DNA of 31,958 bases from Phoronis australis (taxonomy: Eukaryota > Phoronida > Phoronidae), in the NCBI GenBank assembly GCA_002633005.1, contig NMRA01000861.1, positions 5,696 through 37,653 on the forward strand. Reading direction: 5' to 3'. A program made the translations under genes and the position numbers. Shown here one piece after another: positions 10,727-20,279 of the stretch. Position 1 is the stretch's first letter. Each line of letters starts with the position of its first letter. Under the pieces are notes generated by a model. It saw only the letters and a program-made list of their open reading frames with translations. It ran no database searches and was not told where the DNA came from.

Positions 10727-11133
10727 CAGGGCCTGGTCTCTAATCTTTGTACTCGAAACGAACTCGAAACTATTTTTGGCAATTTCTCTGCTCCTTTTGT
10801 GCGAACTTAAGATAATTGGTTATCAGACTGTGCTTGAATACATTATAGTTTATGCATAGGAGTTTCTAGTTCAAGTTTGCCTTTGAAGACCCTTATATTT
10901 GAGCTACAAACTCGAGTAAAAACTCAAAATTTCGAGTACAAACTCAAACTTATTGCTTTAATAATGGGTTTACAAACTGTGAACTAAGGGCAATAAATTA
11001 TCTACGTAAGTTATTGTGTACTCGAGCACAGAACAATAGACACTTATCTTGAGTTCGCCCAAAAGTAGAGTAGAAAACGCCAAACCTAATTTCGAGTTCC
11101 ATTTCGAGTAAAAAGATTGGAGACCAGACCCAG
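10727..11133. mobile_element. 401-bp MITE with ~40-bp terminal inverted repeats
   Basis: The left end (10730 on: GGCCTGGTCTCTAATCTTTG, then TACTCGAAACGAACTCG) is mirrored at the right end (to 11130: TTTCGAGTTCCATTTCGAG, then TAAAAAGATTGGAGACCAG). The trinucleotide CAG flanks both sides (10727-10729, 11131-11133) and may be the target duplication. The interior is rich in CGAGTAC/AAACTCG motifs and has no coding capacity. It is a non-autonomous DNA transposon. A 3-bp duplication fits several superfamilies, so none is assigned. It may contribute to the NUBP2 3' region. Confidence 0.75.
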
Positions 11134-11757
11134 ATGCTCTGACAGAGATGACTACAATATGCAACCACATATCAATATGTGGGTGCATAAAAAGCAACAC
11201 TAACTCCCCTTTACTGACCACAGAATCCAATTGGCAAACTCAGGCATATTATATCAGTTAATTTCCCATAATGACCACAACACACTGACCCAATCGACAC
11301 AGCTAGCTCCAACAATCCAATGGCTGTGAACGGTCACAGGTTTACCACAGGCCTATTGAAAGCTCACTGAACTCAAGAGGTTGCAGAGGGCTTATGACCA
11401 CACAAACAAAGGAAATTTAGGGTGCTTTTGATGCAAGATCCTTGTTTAAACCTTCAAAGTTGTAATCCTGGGTCTACACCTAACAGGACACTTTCAAATA
11501 GAAACGTGGCAACTGATCCTGTTGGATCATATACTAGTGGTCTCTAGAGGATAATGAGGCAATCTTACTTTTGTTTAAAAAGAGTCTTCACTATGACAAA
11601 TATGACTCCCAATGCCAGCCGCTTTAAAGAGGTATCTCTTAATACAGCTAGGTGATGATAAAAATCACCATGTGATCAGACCCCATTGCTTCCTACAAGT
11701 CTCCCATTCCTCACAAGAAATATATAAATCTGTTTGTCTCTATTTGTCAATAGGTTG
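11134..11757 (-). other. Region 3' of NUBP2; no separate gene seen
   Basis: The minus-strand NUBP2 stop codon lies at 11758-11760, so its 3' untranslated region should run leftward from here. I see no convincing AATAAA on the minus strand close to the stop; a minus-strand ATTAAA falls at 10957-10962 inside the MITE. No other gene or repeat is recognised. Confidence 0.4.
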
Positions 11758-11891
11758 TCAACTCGCATTCTGGATAATCTTATCGATAATGTTAGTAACA
11801 TGCTTGTGGGTGCTCGACTGAGAAAACAATTCCATGAAGTTTTGCCCATTTTCAAGACTGTGAGCCAGCTGTGGGTCCAAAGGTATACAGC
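11758..11891 (-). CDS. NUBP2: NUBP2 last coding exon (cytosolic Fe-S cluster assembly factor)
   Basis: On the minus strand, an acceptor (CTATTTCAG) is followed by 134 bp ending in TGA at 11758-11760. Entering with two bases completes the glycine codon split by the upstream exon. The peptide begins CIPLDPQLAHSLENGQNF, matching the conserved V/I-PLDP segment of NUBP2, then a more variable C-terminal helix ending KIIQNAS, with the length expected for the family C-terminus. NUBP2 (yeast Cfd1) is a P-loop NTPase that pairs with NUBP1 as the scaffold for cytosolic and nuclear [4Fe-4S] proteins. The intron before this exon (11892-13046) carries a piggyBac-type MITE. Confidence 0.9.
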
Positions 11892-12427
11892 CTGAAATAG
11901 ACAAGTGGAGATAAAATAAAAATAATACCACAAAAATATCTAGTTACATGGTTAGTACAACAGGACACCAAATTATTTTTTTCAAGTGTGATCAATTAGT
12001 CTGAAAGGCCACATTCACATAGATATTGATTTCTTTTAAAAATACACAAAAATCCTCTACATAACAATTTAGTTTTAGTTTCTGTAAACAAGACTATATA
12101 CTGGTGTACCAATTCTGATGTCTCAACAGCAGGCGAGACAGTGAATGCAATGCCCTTTGGCAACTTAATAAATTTAATCTTTCTTTAGAATCATTTTGCA
12201 GTGTGAACAATAAAGGCATAGACTCAAGAATGTTTTAAATCTAAATCACACAATTGCCTGAAAAGTTCATGTTTTTACGTGGTACTTGTGCCATCAAATT
12301 TTTGGTTTGAGACATAGCAAGAATGACTTTGATTCAGAGCCAATATGACAAGGGTGTAAAATCGGCAATAACACACCTTTGAAAAAAACAGCATCAAAGC
12401 AATGTCAAGTGTACTTGCAAGGTTTCT

Positions 12428-13025
12428 TTAACCCTTATCCTGCGCTAGGCGAGGTCAGCCGACATGCCAATTATCCTATTAAAATGCGTTGGGTGTACTC
12501 AATCGACAAAAATAAGTTACAGCTGGGCTGCGCTAGGAGAGTGCACTCACCCCAGGACACTTGTGATTTTCATTCAGAAATTGTAAGAGCCCTGGAATGT
12601 TGTTTAGATATGTGACCATGAGCATTCCATACTTCACAACTTCCTCTACTGTTCTCCAATTTAAACCATATGGCTGTGATTACTAGTTTGGGAGATATTA
12701 GCAGGTTTATGTAAGTGTAGACACATAGTTTCATTAAGTGGCTGGAGCCATACGGGAGAGGATGACAGTGGATCAGTTTACTTTCACCAAGGCTATGATA
12801 AAGACTTATATATGGTGAAATTCTCCATTAAATTCTGCACAAGTTTTGTATTGACTTCTTTTCTGTTAATTTGATATTTCCCCTTCAAATTTCCAATTTA
12901 AAATTGTTAGGTCATTTGTCTAGGTGACCTCCACAACAGCTTAGTGTAAAGCAGTAGTGGTGACCTACTTAGCTCAGCACACAAGGAAAGTAGTCTGAAT
13001 AGAGGCTCAGCAGGATAAGGGTTAA
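12428..13025. mobile_element. 590-bp piggyBac-type MITE flanked by TTAA
   Basis: The element 12432-13021 starts CCCTTATCCTGC and ends with the exact reverse complement GCAGGATAAGGG. Both sides carry TTAA (12428-12431 and 13022-13025), the hallmark target duplication of piggyBac transposons, whose ends begin CCC. No transposase frame is present, so it is non-autonomous. It lies in the NUBP2 intron just upstream of the last exon; its right end is only about 20 bp from the donor of the 13047-13116 exon, so the insertion spared that splice site narrowly. Confidence 0.88.
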
Positions 13026-13046
13026 ACTATTCAACAAAAATATTAC

Positions 13047-13116
13047 CTAAAAACGGAACGTCAAACTGTGCTGCTAAACTCTCCCCACCTCCTTTAGAAA
13101 ATAAATTTGTACACTC
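13047..13116 (-). CDS. NUBP2: NUBP2 penultimate coding exon
   Basis: On the minus strand, TTTATTTCATTTCAG precedes 70 bp followed by GTAATA. The exon enters in phase 0 and leaves after one base of a glycine codon. It reads ECTNLFSKGGGE, then SLAAQFDVPFL, the glycine-rich segment that directly follows the CPHC metal-binding motif in NUBP2 and precedes the PLDP segment. Both exon boundaries fit in phase with the neighbours. It is too short to be obvious as an open frame. The intron on its 5' side is 10,742 bp long (13117-23858). Confidence 0.93.
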
Positions 13117-13703
13117 CTGAAATGAAATAAAATAAGCACCTGAGAATTCCAAGTTTAACTCTCCCAGAAACATTACAACAAAACTGAAGAAGCCACAATT
13201 GACTATGACTGAATGTGACCGGACACGACGAAATATTTTAAAAAATTAATGCAACAGTTAATTTCAGACATATTTTTCAAACAAGCAATGAAAAGATAAT
13301 GGAATGTTTGACTAAAAACTCAAGTAGTGGGTGTTGTGTACAATGGATTATGAGAACCAGCAGGCACCAATCTTTGCGCACCTCAGTCAGCGTAGAAATT
13401 CCCAACCACTTCATAAGAAACATTACAGTAATTGATCACGTATATATTTATCACATGTGCAGAACAAGGGAAACCTTAATTTGTGAAATTTATCAACAAA
13501 AATAAAGATTAATAAATTTCAGTCCATTACTATCCATCAAACAGATAAGGTGGTATTCAATGGGGATATTTGACAATGCTCCTCGCAGTGTCGCTGCTGT
13601 ACTTGTGGTGACTGAATAGGGCATGTGTCACTCTGCATGTGAACAGCTGGTAAAAAGATAAAATACGTGGTCGCGCTAAGCCTTATTATTGCTATTTTCC
13701 CAG
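13117..13703. other. NUBP2 intron, no feature recognised
   Basis: AT-rich intron. A plus-strand frame around 13299-13505 contains a GCCV stretch vaguely like the start of a THAP domain but lacks the second cysteine. I do not call it. Confidence 0.4.
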
Positions 13704-13877
13704 GAAAATCTTCGACAGGTGGTCGAAAATTCCCAAAAAAACAAAGGTTACTACAAGCATGGAGAATTGCGGTCAAAAGGGTCAATCAAGTGACAAAAAG
13801 TGTGTGGATGCCAAAGTCTCACGCCCTGTGTGTGCTCTATGCATTTCCATTGAGAGACTACATAATCACGTTACTTG
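13704..13877 (+). pseudogene. Degenerate THAP-domain-like exon
   Basis: A pyrimidine-rich acceptor (TTGCTATTTTCCCAG) and a strong donor (CTTG|GTAAGTTT) enclose 174 bp open in a phase 1-1 frame. The peptide carries FPKKQRLLQAW, then AVKRVN and W-x-P, reproducing the FP...W..AV+R.N...W.P pattern of the second half of a THAP zinc finger. The final C-x2-H pair is not intact: the cysteine is followed by V-L-Y instead of a correctly spaced histidine, so metal binding is probably lost. A second frame is also open across the exon and encodes a C-x2-C...H-x-H-like stretch, so the frame choice is not certain. It lies on the opposite strand inside the large NUBP2 intron. It could be a decayed THAP gene or a domesticated THAP transposase exon. 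No matching first exon was found. Confidence 0.4.
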
Positions 13878-15337
13878 GTAAGTTTTTAGCAATTAGTTTA
13901 TATCGACATCGTTCAGTGATGTTATCCCCTCCAGTTACCCCCTCTGAATAACGGGTTTATTTAGTGTTTTTATTTAGAAACTCACCCAGGACTTGGATGG
14001 TAGGCTAGCAGCATATATTCACATTTTGTCCTGCGTACAAGTGCCCAAATATAAGAGGTGTATAGGATGTGCCGCTCAGAAGTCAAGGGTGAATTTTTTC
14101 GCAGCAGTTACACTCCAGAACTACGCTACGTATGTCCAATAAAATTCTCTAGATGAGTAAGTTTCTTTATTTTATAGCAGAGCCCGCCCCCAGGACTACC
14201 AGATTAGTTACCAAATTAACATGAATGAGCTATTCAGTAAATTCGTAACATTGCATTGGAATAAATATTGACACCTAGAACGAATTTTATTTGTTGAGAT
14301 CAGAAACACATTTCAGGTGTCATGAAAAATACACATTCTTAAATCACTTCAGACCTGTGTACCACCAAAACTCCATTGGAGTACTCTGAACACCAGATTG
14401 TTTAGTCAAACTTTTGGTTTCTCAAATGACCCCCCCTCCCCCCGAGGACAGTTTTCCTACTTACTTGCCTCTAAAATACACGCAGTGACTTGATCACCAA
14501 TTTTCAGAATATTTTAAGTCGTTTAATTGAGGGAAAACGCGCTAAGTGAAAAGATCCTGTTAATCAAATGTCCTTACTGAACTTAGTTGTCTTTACATGT
14601 CTAATCATTAGGCTAATGATTAACCTAATGATTAATCATGTATATACACCTCAATTCTTAACACAAAAACATATCTGCAAATATGTGTTGATGAATCTGC
14701 ACTGAATGTGCAATGTTTCGCACCAGACGATATTTTCTAAACCAATCACAAAAGTTTTGAACAATTATTCATTGCATGTGTCTGTGAACATGTACCACCG
14801 TACTGCATGCGAAAAGACCTCCAGGCTCGACTGTGCCTTGAGTATTATCGTCAGCTCAACATGCTACGAAGTCAGTGCAGATCACCATGTCCGCAAAAAA
14901 CAACACGCCTTACAACTTCCAGTATAAATTCCACGGTCCCTTGAATAAGACATTGTCATTCTTTGGAACAACGCAGTAAAAAAAACAGATGTTCCCTTCT
15001 TTCAGAAGCTACTTTCTTTACAACAAGGAATATGCAACCACATGCTTTGCCATTTTGTCAACAATACGTATTTAGCCGTAAATAGCCGGAATTAGATGAA
15101 ATAAGCAATCCACAAATCACAGAAGTCGTTGCTTATCGGTTAGGCCTGTGACACACATACCAGTAGAAGAGACCTCGCGATTCGCCGATTATCAGGCTAT
15201 TTAGAGAATGAAACGAAGCAAGTTTTCCGAGTTTGTAGTTCAACTTTTTGGCTAAAATTATGATTTTACAATATTTTTTTTAATTTCTAACTTTAAAATC
15301 TTCTTCCTCGTCCGTTTAGACTACAAATCGGCGTATT
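13878..15337. other. NUBP2 intron, no gene recognised
   Basis: No gene or transposon is recognised. A perfect inverted repeat occurs at 14602-14634. A C-rich run (CCCCCCCTCCCCCCG) lies near 14430-14445. Confidence 0.4.
14602..14634. repeat. Nested perfect palindrome TAATCATTAGG/CCTAATGATTA
   Basis: The left arm 14602-14612 pairs perfectly with 14624-14634. The first ten bases also nearly pair with the adjacent CTAATGATTA at 14613-14622 (one-base spacer). Two alternative hairpins are thus possible. The TAATNATTA core also resembles paired homeodomain sites. No element boundaries seen. Confidence 0.6.
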
Positions 15338-18157
15338 TACGGTAAAGTCGCGAGATTTTCGGACGGCCCGCCATTTTCGACCAAGAATAAATATTTCCGA
15401 AATGAGTTTTTCATAGTCCACGAAATTCGTACAAGGTCCAAAAACTGTTTTTTAATGATCTTCGAACTTCGGACAATGTCATAAACGTCGGATTTTTGCC
15501 CCGCGACTTTCGGACAAGGAAAATTTTAGAAACGCTAATTTGGGATCGACGCAACTCCCGTGTCACTAAAGCGTTCAACGGATGATTACTACTCTATAAG
15601 GCTTGAATCTGAGAATTGGTGTAACGGGCTTTGTAATTTTTACCTTGTCTTGACGATGTCATGACCGTTACTCGATTGTCTTGCGTTTAGCTTGTGTTTG
15701 GCGCTTTAGCTATGGAAAGAGTCACCGAGTCCCGCATGACGAAAATTTCTGATGAAAATACAAATGGGAAATACACCGAAGGCTGCAGTTTTTCGTTGTA
15801 GCGTAACATGTGCTCTGGTTTAATTAGACCGTGTTGTTCGACTTCGGACTGTGACATTGAACTTGCACGCCTGACATCAACTTGCGTGTTTACGAAACGT
15901 TTTTATTTTTAAAACGTCCTGGCCTTTGCAAATGCCCTTGTTAGTGGCTAAAATCTCCGGCGACGTGTCCCGATTTTATTCTTGACGTGATGAGAAATAT
16001 TTTTTGTTTAGGCCCCCATTCACAATAGGCCACAGCTAAGTCTGTCCGTAGGATATCGCGCGTTCAAAGTAGTGTAGATAGTGAACAGCAGCAGCCGAAT
16101 GAGACGGAGCCAAAGTAAAGCTGGTTAAAAATCAAACATAGTGCAAGGCCCAGCACTCAGAAAGGGGCGCGGCGCACACGCAATTGTTACAGAGACATTG
16201 CATCCCTGTCCTATGTTGTGTAAGCGCCGGTGTGCTATAACACATATCAAAAACTAATGTACATCCACGTAACCACGTTTCATTACCCTTACAAATTGTC
16301 TGTTGCTCTCTGATAAGCATCGCAGATGCAAGAATCTCGCTAAAGAAGATAGTGTGATCGTGTGCTTCGTTTGCAATGCCTCACCAAACGTCTCGACGTC
16401 TTCAGTCTAGCGTGTTCGTGAGATTCTCACCCTTGCGCCCCTGGTCGCAGACTAGGGTAGAGTTCAGTAGCTGTCTTGGGAAATACAAAAATCTAGCCAA
16501 AATCACGCTTTCAATTCAAAAACACAATACATCAGGTAATTTCATGAATTCTTGCTTTTTAGCGAAGTTCTAGCGTTACGAGCTTTACCCCAGATGTAAA
16601 CCTAAAAAAGATTTAACTTGCGGCGACCCAATTTTGCTTGCTCATCCACTGGTCTGTGTACTTGTGGTCTTGTTAATTCACACCCTGTACCGTCTGAGGT
16701 ACAACACCCTGAACTCCATGGTGTCCCGAGATTAAGATGAATCCCGACAAGGACACCGGGACCCTGTGGCACTCTCTGTCTGCGGCGGCTAAGAAAATCC
16801 TCCACCAATCATTTCGAAAAATGACAAGTCAGTTGAATCAGATTTGGTAGTCGTTGCTTCTTGTGGTCCTAGGGGTAGGCTAACAAGAATACAGGACCTG
16901 GAGTCCGATGCAACGGGCTTGGAACCTGATAAGTGTTTCCGACCCGGAGTTCGATATCTACTTTCCACAGGACCTTGCCTTCTTGTCCATGTTACCGCCT
17001 TCAGTTGATAGTTTTGAGACAAAAAAGAAACGTGATCTTAAACTACAGACCATGTTTTTTGTATTACTTAATATAGTTTTAGAGGCATTTCAGCTGTAAG
17101 TGTGTTTAATTGTGTTGACTGTTACATTGCTAATTATTATTGTTCTATTTTTACCCGAGGTGATGCCTTACTTGCAGCAAGGGTAAATAATTTTGGGAAG
17201 TATTACCAGCGATTTCCGTATATAAGTTGGGGAAACCAAACGTCTTATGTAAAAATACACCAGGGCCTATACTCAGCAATGCCGAATACACGAACACAGT
17301 ATAAATACTGTAGCTCACCCTAATTATATCCTAGTGGGAATAGCATTATTTTTAGATTTCAAGCATGCATTTTTATTCTCAGATATGCATCCTAGGTATA
17401 TTTTAGGAAAAAATTTAAGATACGCAAATTGGCCATATTTTCTTCTGGATTTATATACGGAAATTTACGGTGGATCTTCTTAAACCTGTAAACCATGAAA
17501 ATTTCATTGAGACAGTTTTGTTCTACTAACATGTTCAACTAACATTCCGTTCATGCAAGTCGGTCAGTACGTTCGCATTTAAGGCGTTATTGCAACAGGT
17601 AAGTGTTGTTTTGATTTTTGTTTGGTGCTTCCATATTTTATTTTGTTATGTATTCCTGTCTTCAGATAGTCACTGTTATTCTTCAACAACATTTCTGTAC
17701 TTATAATGAGACTTCAGTAAACTCGCGACTGTTCATACTTTAAATGTTAGCAGAAGTGTGTAGTGTCCATCAGCAGAGACCTGTGGGAAGAACTATTTTC
17801 CGTAACTGTAGCAAATATATGACGCAATGAAATGAAAACGGTCGACATAGATGAATTGTAATTGGTTAAATGTATATTAAGAAAGAAAATTAAGTATATA
17901 AATAGTAGACCGGTTCTTGAATTGCCTGGTTTACGTCCTTCATGAGTTCACCTGTCCCAAATTGAGTGCTTTCGTTTTTCTTTTCAGGTCGTCACTAGTC
18001 GATTCTTCTAACAGTCGTGATCTGCCCAGTAGCCTATTGTATCAACGTGCGCAACAACGGTCTTGGCAGGGGGTTGCACCAAGCAGACTCCCTTAGAACT
18101 AGTGGCTCAAAATCGACATTGGTCTGCAGCAGGAGGCCGAGGGGAGGGGAGGGGTGG

Positions 18158-18243
18158 CGGCGTAAATTAGTAGTGACTGAGGGAGACTGACCTGCGCGAA
18201 ATTGGTGATGACCGTGGACGGCGCTAAACTGGTGACGACCAGA
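18158..18243. repeat. Short degenerate repeat with GGTGAYGACC
   Basis: Three diverged units (GCGTAAATTAGTAGTGAC, GCGAAATTGGTGATGACC, GCTAAACTGGTGACGACC) follow a purine-rich GGGGAGGGGAGGGG run. They show neither coding signal nor clear boundaries. Confidence 0.4.
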
Positions 18244-18886
18244 AGAAACGGCCCTGTTATCTTCCTCGCAGATTATCAGAAAATGCCAACGATTATCAGT
18301 TTCATTTCATCCACAAACAGATTTCACAAGTCAGAGTTTTCACTTTGGTTGAAAACGTAAGCGAACCCAGATGTGTTAGGTCACCTCAGTTGCATGAAGA
18401 CACGCCAGTGTATCACTGAGTTAATATCGGGCCTTTCAAAGGCTGTGGATGAGAAAGGTTTTAATTGTAAAGAAAACGGTTGGGTGAATTTGATGTTGGT
18501 AGCATTTGAAATTGCATTTGCTTTCTAGTCAACGTCCTTATATATACAATATGTTAGTTAATCGTGTCTTCAGCCGCGCAGCACTGTACTAGTAGACGCA
18601 TTCCCATCGTTTGCAGTAGGCCTAAACATGTAGAACGACAGCGCTTCTTCAACAATTCAGACGACTACCAGGACGACAAATGGGGATCACGACTAAATGA
18701 GAAACTACTCGTTTTATTATCATGATTGTCTTTTTAATCTGTTTTGGGTAATTGTTCAATCAAAGTTTTTATGTTGAAACTGAGCTTTCAGATATGGAAA
18801 TAAACGTGTCAGAGTTAACTTGCGTTTCGGTTTGTAACCAGCAGACAATGCATGGATACGTTTAACAAACATAAATATATGCTATG

Positions 18887-19229
18887 TTCTTGTCATTGTT
18901 CGTCACTTTCTTCACTGAACTCGTTCCCATATCCATTACTGTTACGTTTAATGCAAAATTCGTTAAAATTGAGAAAGCGCGTGTTTTGATGGTCGGGAAC
19001 CCTCTTTGTGCGCCGAATACGCAAGTCCAGCTTTTTATTGGGAAACCATGCGTTGACNTTCTTGTCATTGTTCGTCACTTTCTTCACTGAACTCGTTCCC
19101 ACATCCATTACTGTTACGTTTAATGCAAAATTCGTCAAAATTGAGAAAGCGCATGTTTTGATGGTCGGGAACCCTCTTTGTGCGCCGAATACGCAAGTCC
19201 AGCTTTTTATTGGGAAACCATGCGTTGAC
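18887..19229. repeat. 171-bp direct repeat either side of a single N
   Basis: Bases 18887-19057 and 19059-19229 are the same 171 bp with three substitutions, separated by exactly one N (19058). This is what an unmerged overlap between two contig ends from different haplotypes looks like. The region should probably be read as a single copy. Confidence 0.9.
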
Positions 19230-19505
19230 AGCGCAAACTCGACATTTTTTATTGAGAAAACACATTTTTACAAGAGAGAATCGGTTGTCTGTAACGTTTC
19301 ATGTGCGTCAACAACGCAAACCAGACCCAGTGAGATAGCGCAGTTTTGAAAAGACTCTGTCTCTTGCCGAGAACGGTTTTTGAGCATCGGCAATGCAAGC
19401 CGAATATTTCATATTGAGAAAGCACGTCTTTGAAAAGAAGAACCAACACTTGTTGGGAACGGTCTTTGTGCGTCGACGACGCACATTTCTTATTGGGAAC
19501 GCCAG
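19139..19505. repeat. Degenerate ~80-bp tandem repeat
   Basis: Variants of ATTGAGAAAGCACG recur at 19139, 19209, 19251, 19329, 19413 and 19492, each followed by GGGAACGGTCTTTGTGCGTC-like sequence and an ACGCAA motif. Spacing is 70-84 bp except for one shorter step. The units are diverged, so the array is old. Confidence 0.6.
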
Positions 19506-19560
19506 ATTTTCAAAAATTAATCGCTCAGACCATTTGAGTCTCATTTACCTGCAATTATAC

Positions 19561-19832
19561 AGCTATCAAATGACCGAGCCAGCATTGTTGATACTGCGAC
19601 CGCTCATCGAAATAATGTACACCCACGAAATTCGGACACTAGCCGAAACCCAAATTTGGAGGTCCGCCAAATTCGGACACCACAAAATGATATTTCAGCT
19701 ATCAAATGAACGAGCCAGCAATGTTGATACTACGACCGCTCATCGAAATAATGTACACTCACGAAATTCGGACTCTAGCGGAAACACAAATTTGGAGGTC
19801 CGCCAAATTCGGACACCACAGAAATGATGTTT
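19561..19832. repeat. 136-bp tandem duplication
   Basis: AGCTATCAAATGA...CCAAATTCGGACACC occurs twice with a 136-bp offset (19561 and 19697), about 90% identical. Each unit holds two copies of the AAATTCGGAC motif. It lies just inside the right TIR of the candidate 4.6-kb element. Confidence 0.9.
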
Positions 19833-19906
19833 CGCGAGATTCGTCCAAGAATGAATTTTTTCTATTGGAATTAATTTTCAGTGTCCGAAAATCACGCGAC
19901 TTTACC

Positions 19907-20270
19907 GTAGTGTACAAGCTAGGGGAGAGTATACACTAGGTTTGATATTTGTTACATTTTATGCACGTTCACATTACTTTGAAGTCAATAAACATCAAAA
20001 TATCAACTACCGACAAGTAGTATACAAGCTAGGGGAGAGGTTACACTAGTTTTGATATTTGTTACATTTTATGCACGTTCACATTACTTTGAAGTCAATA
20101 AATATCAAAATATCAACTACTGGCAAGTAGTGTACAAGCTAGGGGATAGGTTACACTAGTTTTGATATTTGTTACATTTTATGCACGTTCACATTACTTT
20201 GAAGTCAATAAATATCAAAATATCAACTACTGGCTAGTAGTGTACAAGCTAGGGGAGAGGTTACACTAGT
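19907..20270. repeat. 110-bp tandem repeat, 3.3 copies, with internal inverted repeat
   Basis: Units start GTAGTGTACAAGCTAGGGG at 19907, 20017, 20127 and 20237, exactly 110 bp apart and more than 95% identical. Each unit contains the inverted pair TTTTGATATTT/AAATATCAAAA around a 45-bp loop, and the unit junction has ACTACT-GGCA-AGTAGT. The first unit begins on the last three bases of the right TIR of the 4.6-kb candidate element. Confidence 0.95.
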
Positions 20271-20279
20271 TTTGATTTT

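Larger units (their letters stand above)
15338..19909. mobile_element. Candidate 4.6-kb DNA transposon with 27-bp TIRs and subterminal repeats
   Basis: The left end (15338-15364, starting TACGGTAAAGTCGCGAG) and the right end (19883-19909) are inverted copies matching at 26 of 27 positions. A subterminal motif close to GAAATTCGGAC recurs near both ends: 15354, 15421, 15464 and 15505 at the left; 19627, 19668, 19763, 19804 and 19836 at the right. Such clusters are typical transposase-binding sites in DNA transposons. The 136-bp duplication at 19561-19832 also lies at the right end. No transposase is recognisable, so it is non-autonomous or decayed, and no target duplication is apparent. Two independent copies of a shorter element in opposite orientation would be an alternative explanation. 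Confidence 0.45.

Noticed and set aside
13299-13505. Plus-strand frame with GCCV... that might be the first half of a THAP domain for the 13704 exon
   Set aside because: The second cysteine of the C-x(2-4)-C pair is missing, and no donor in the right phase is seen.
16737-16850. 37-codon frame with a GC-richer surrounding (about 16600-17000)
   Set aside because: Neighbouring frames are also open, the peptide matches nothing and no splice context is clear. Composition alone is insufficient.
17540-18110. Strong donor (AACAG|GTAAGTG at 17600) and good acceptor (TTTTCTTTTCAG at 17987), suggesting a spliced transcript
   Set aside because: The joined frame has no start codon and soon stops; no family recognised. 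Could be a non-coding RNA, but sequence alone does not support it.
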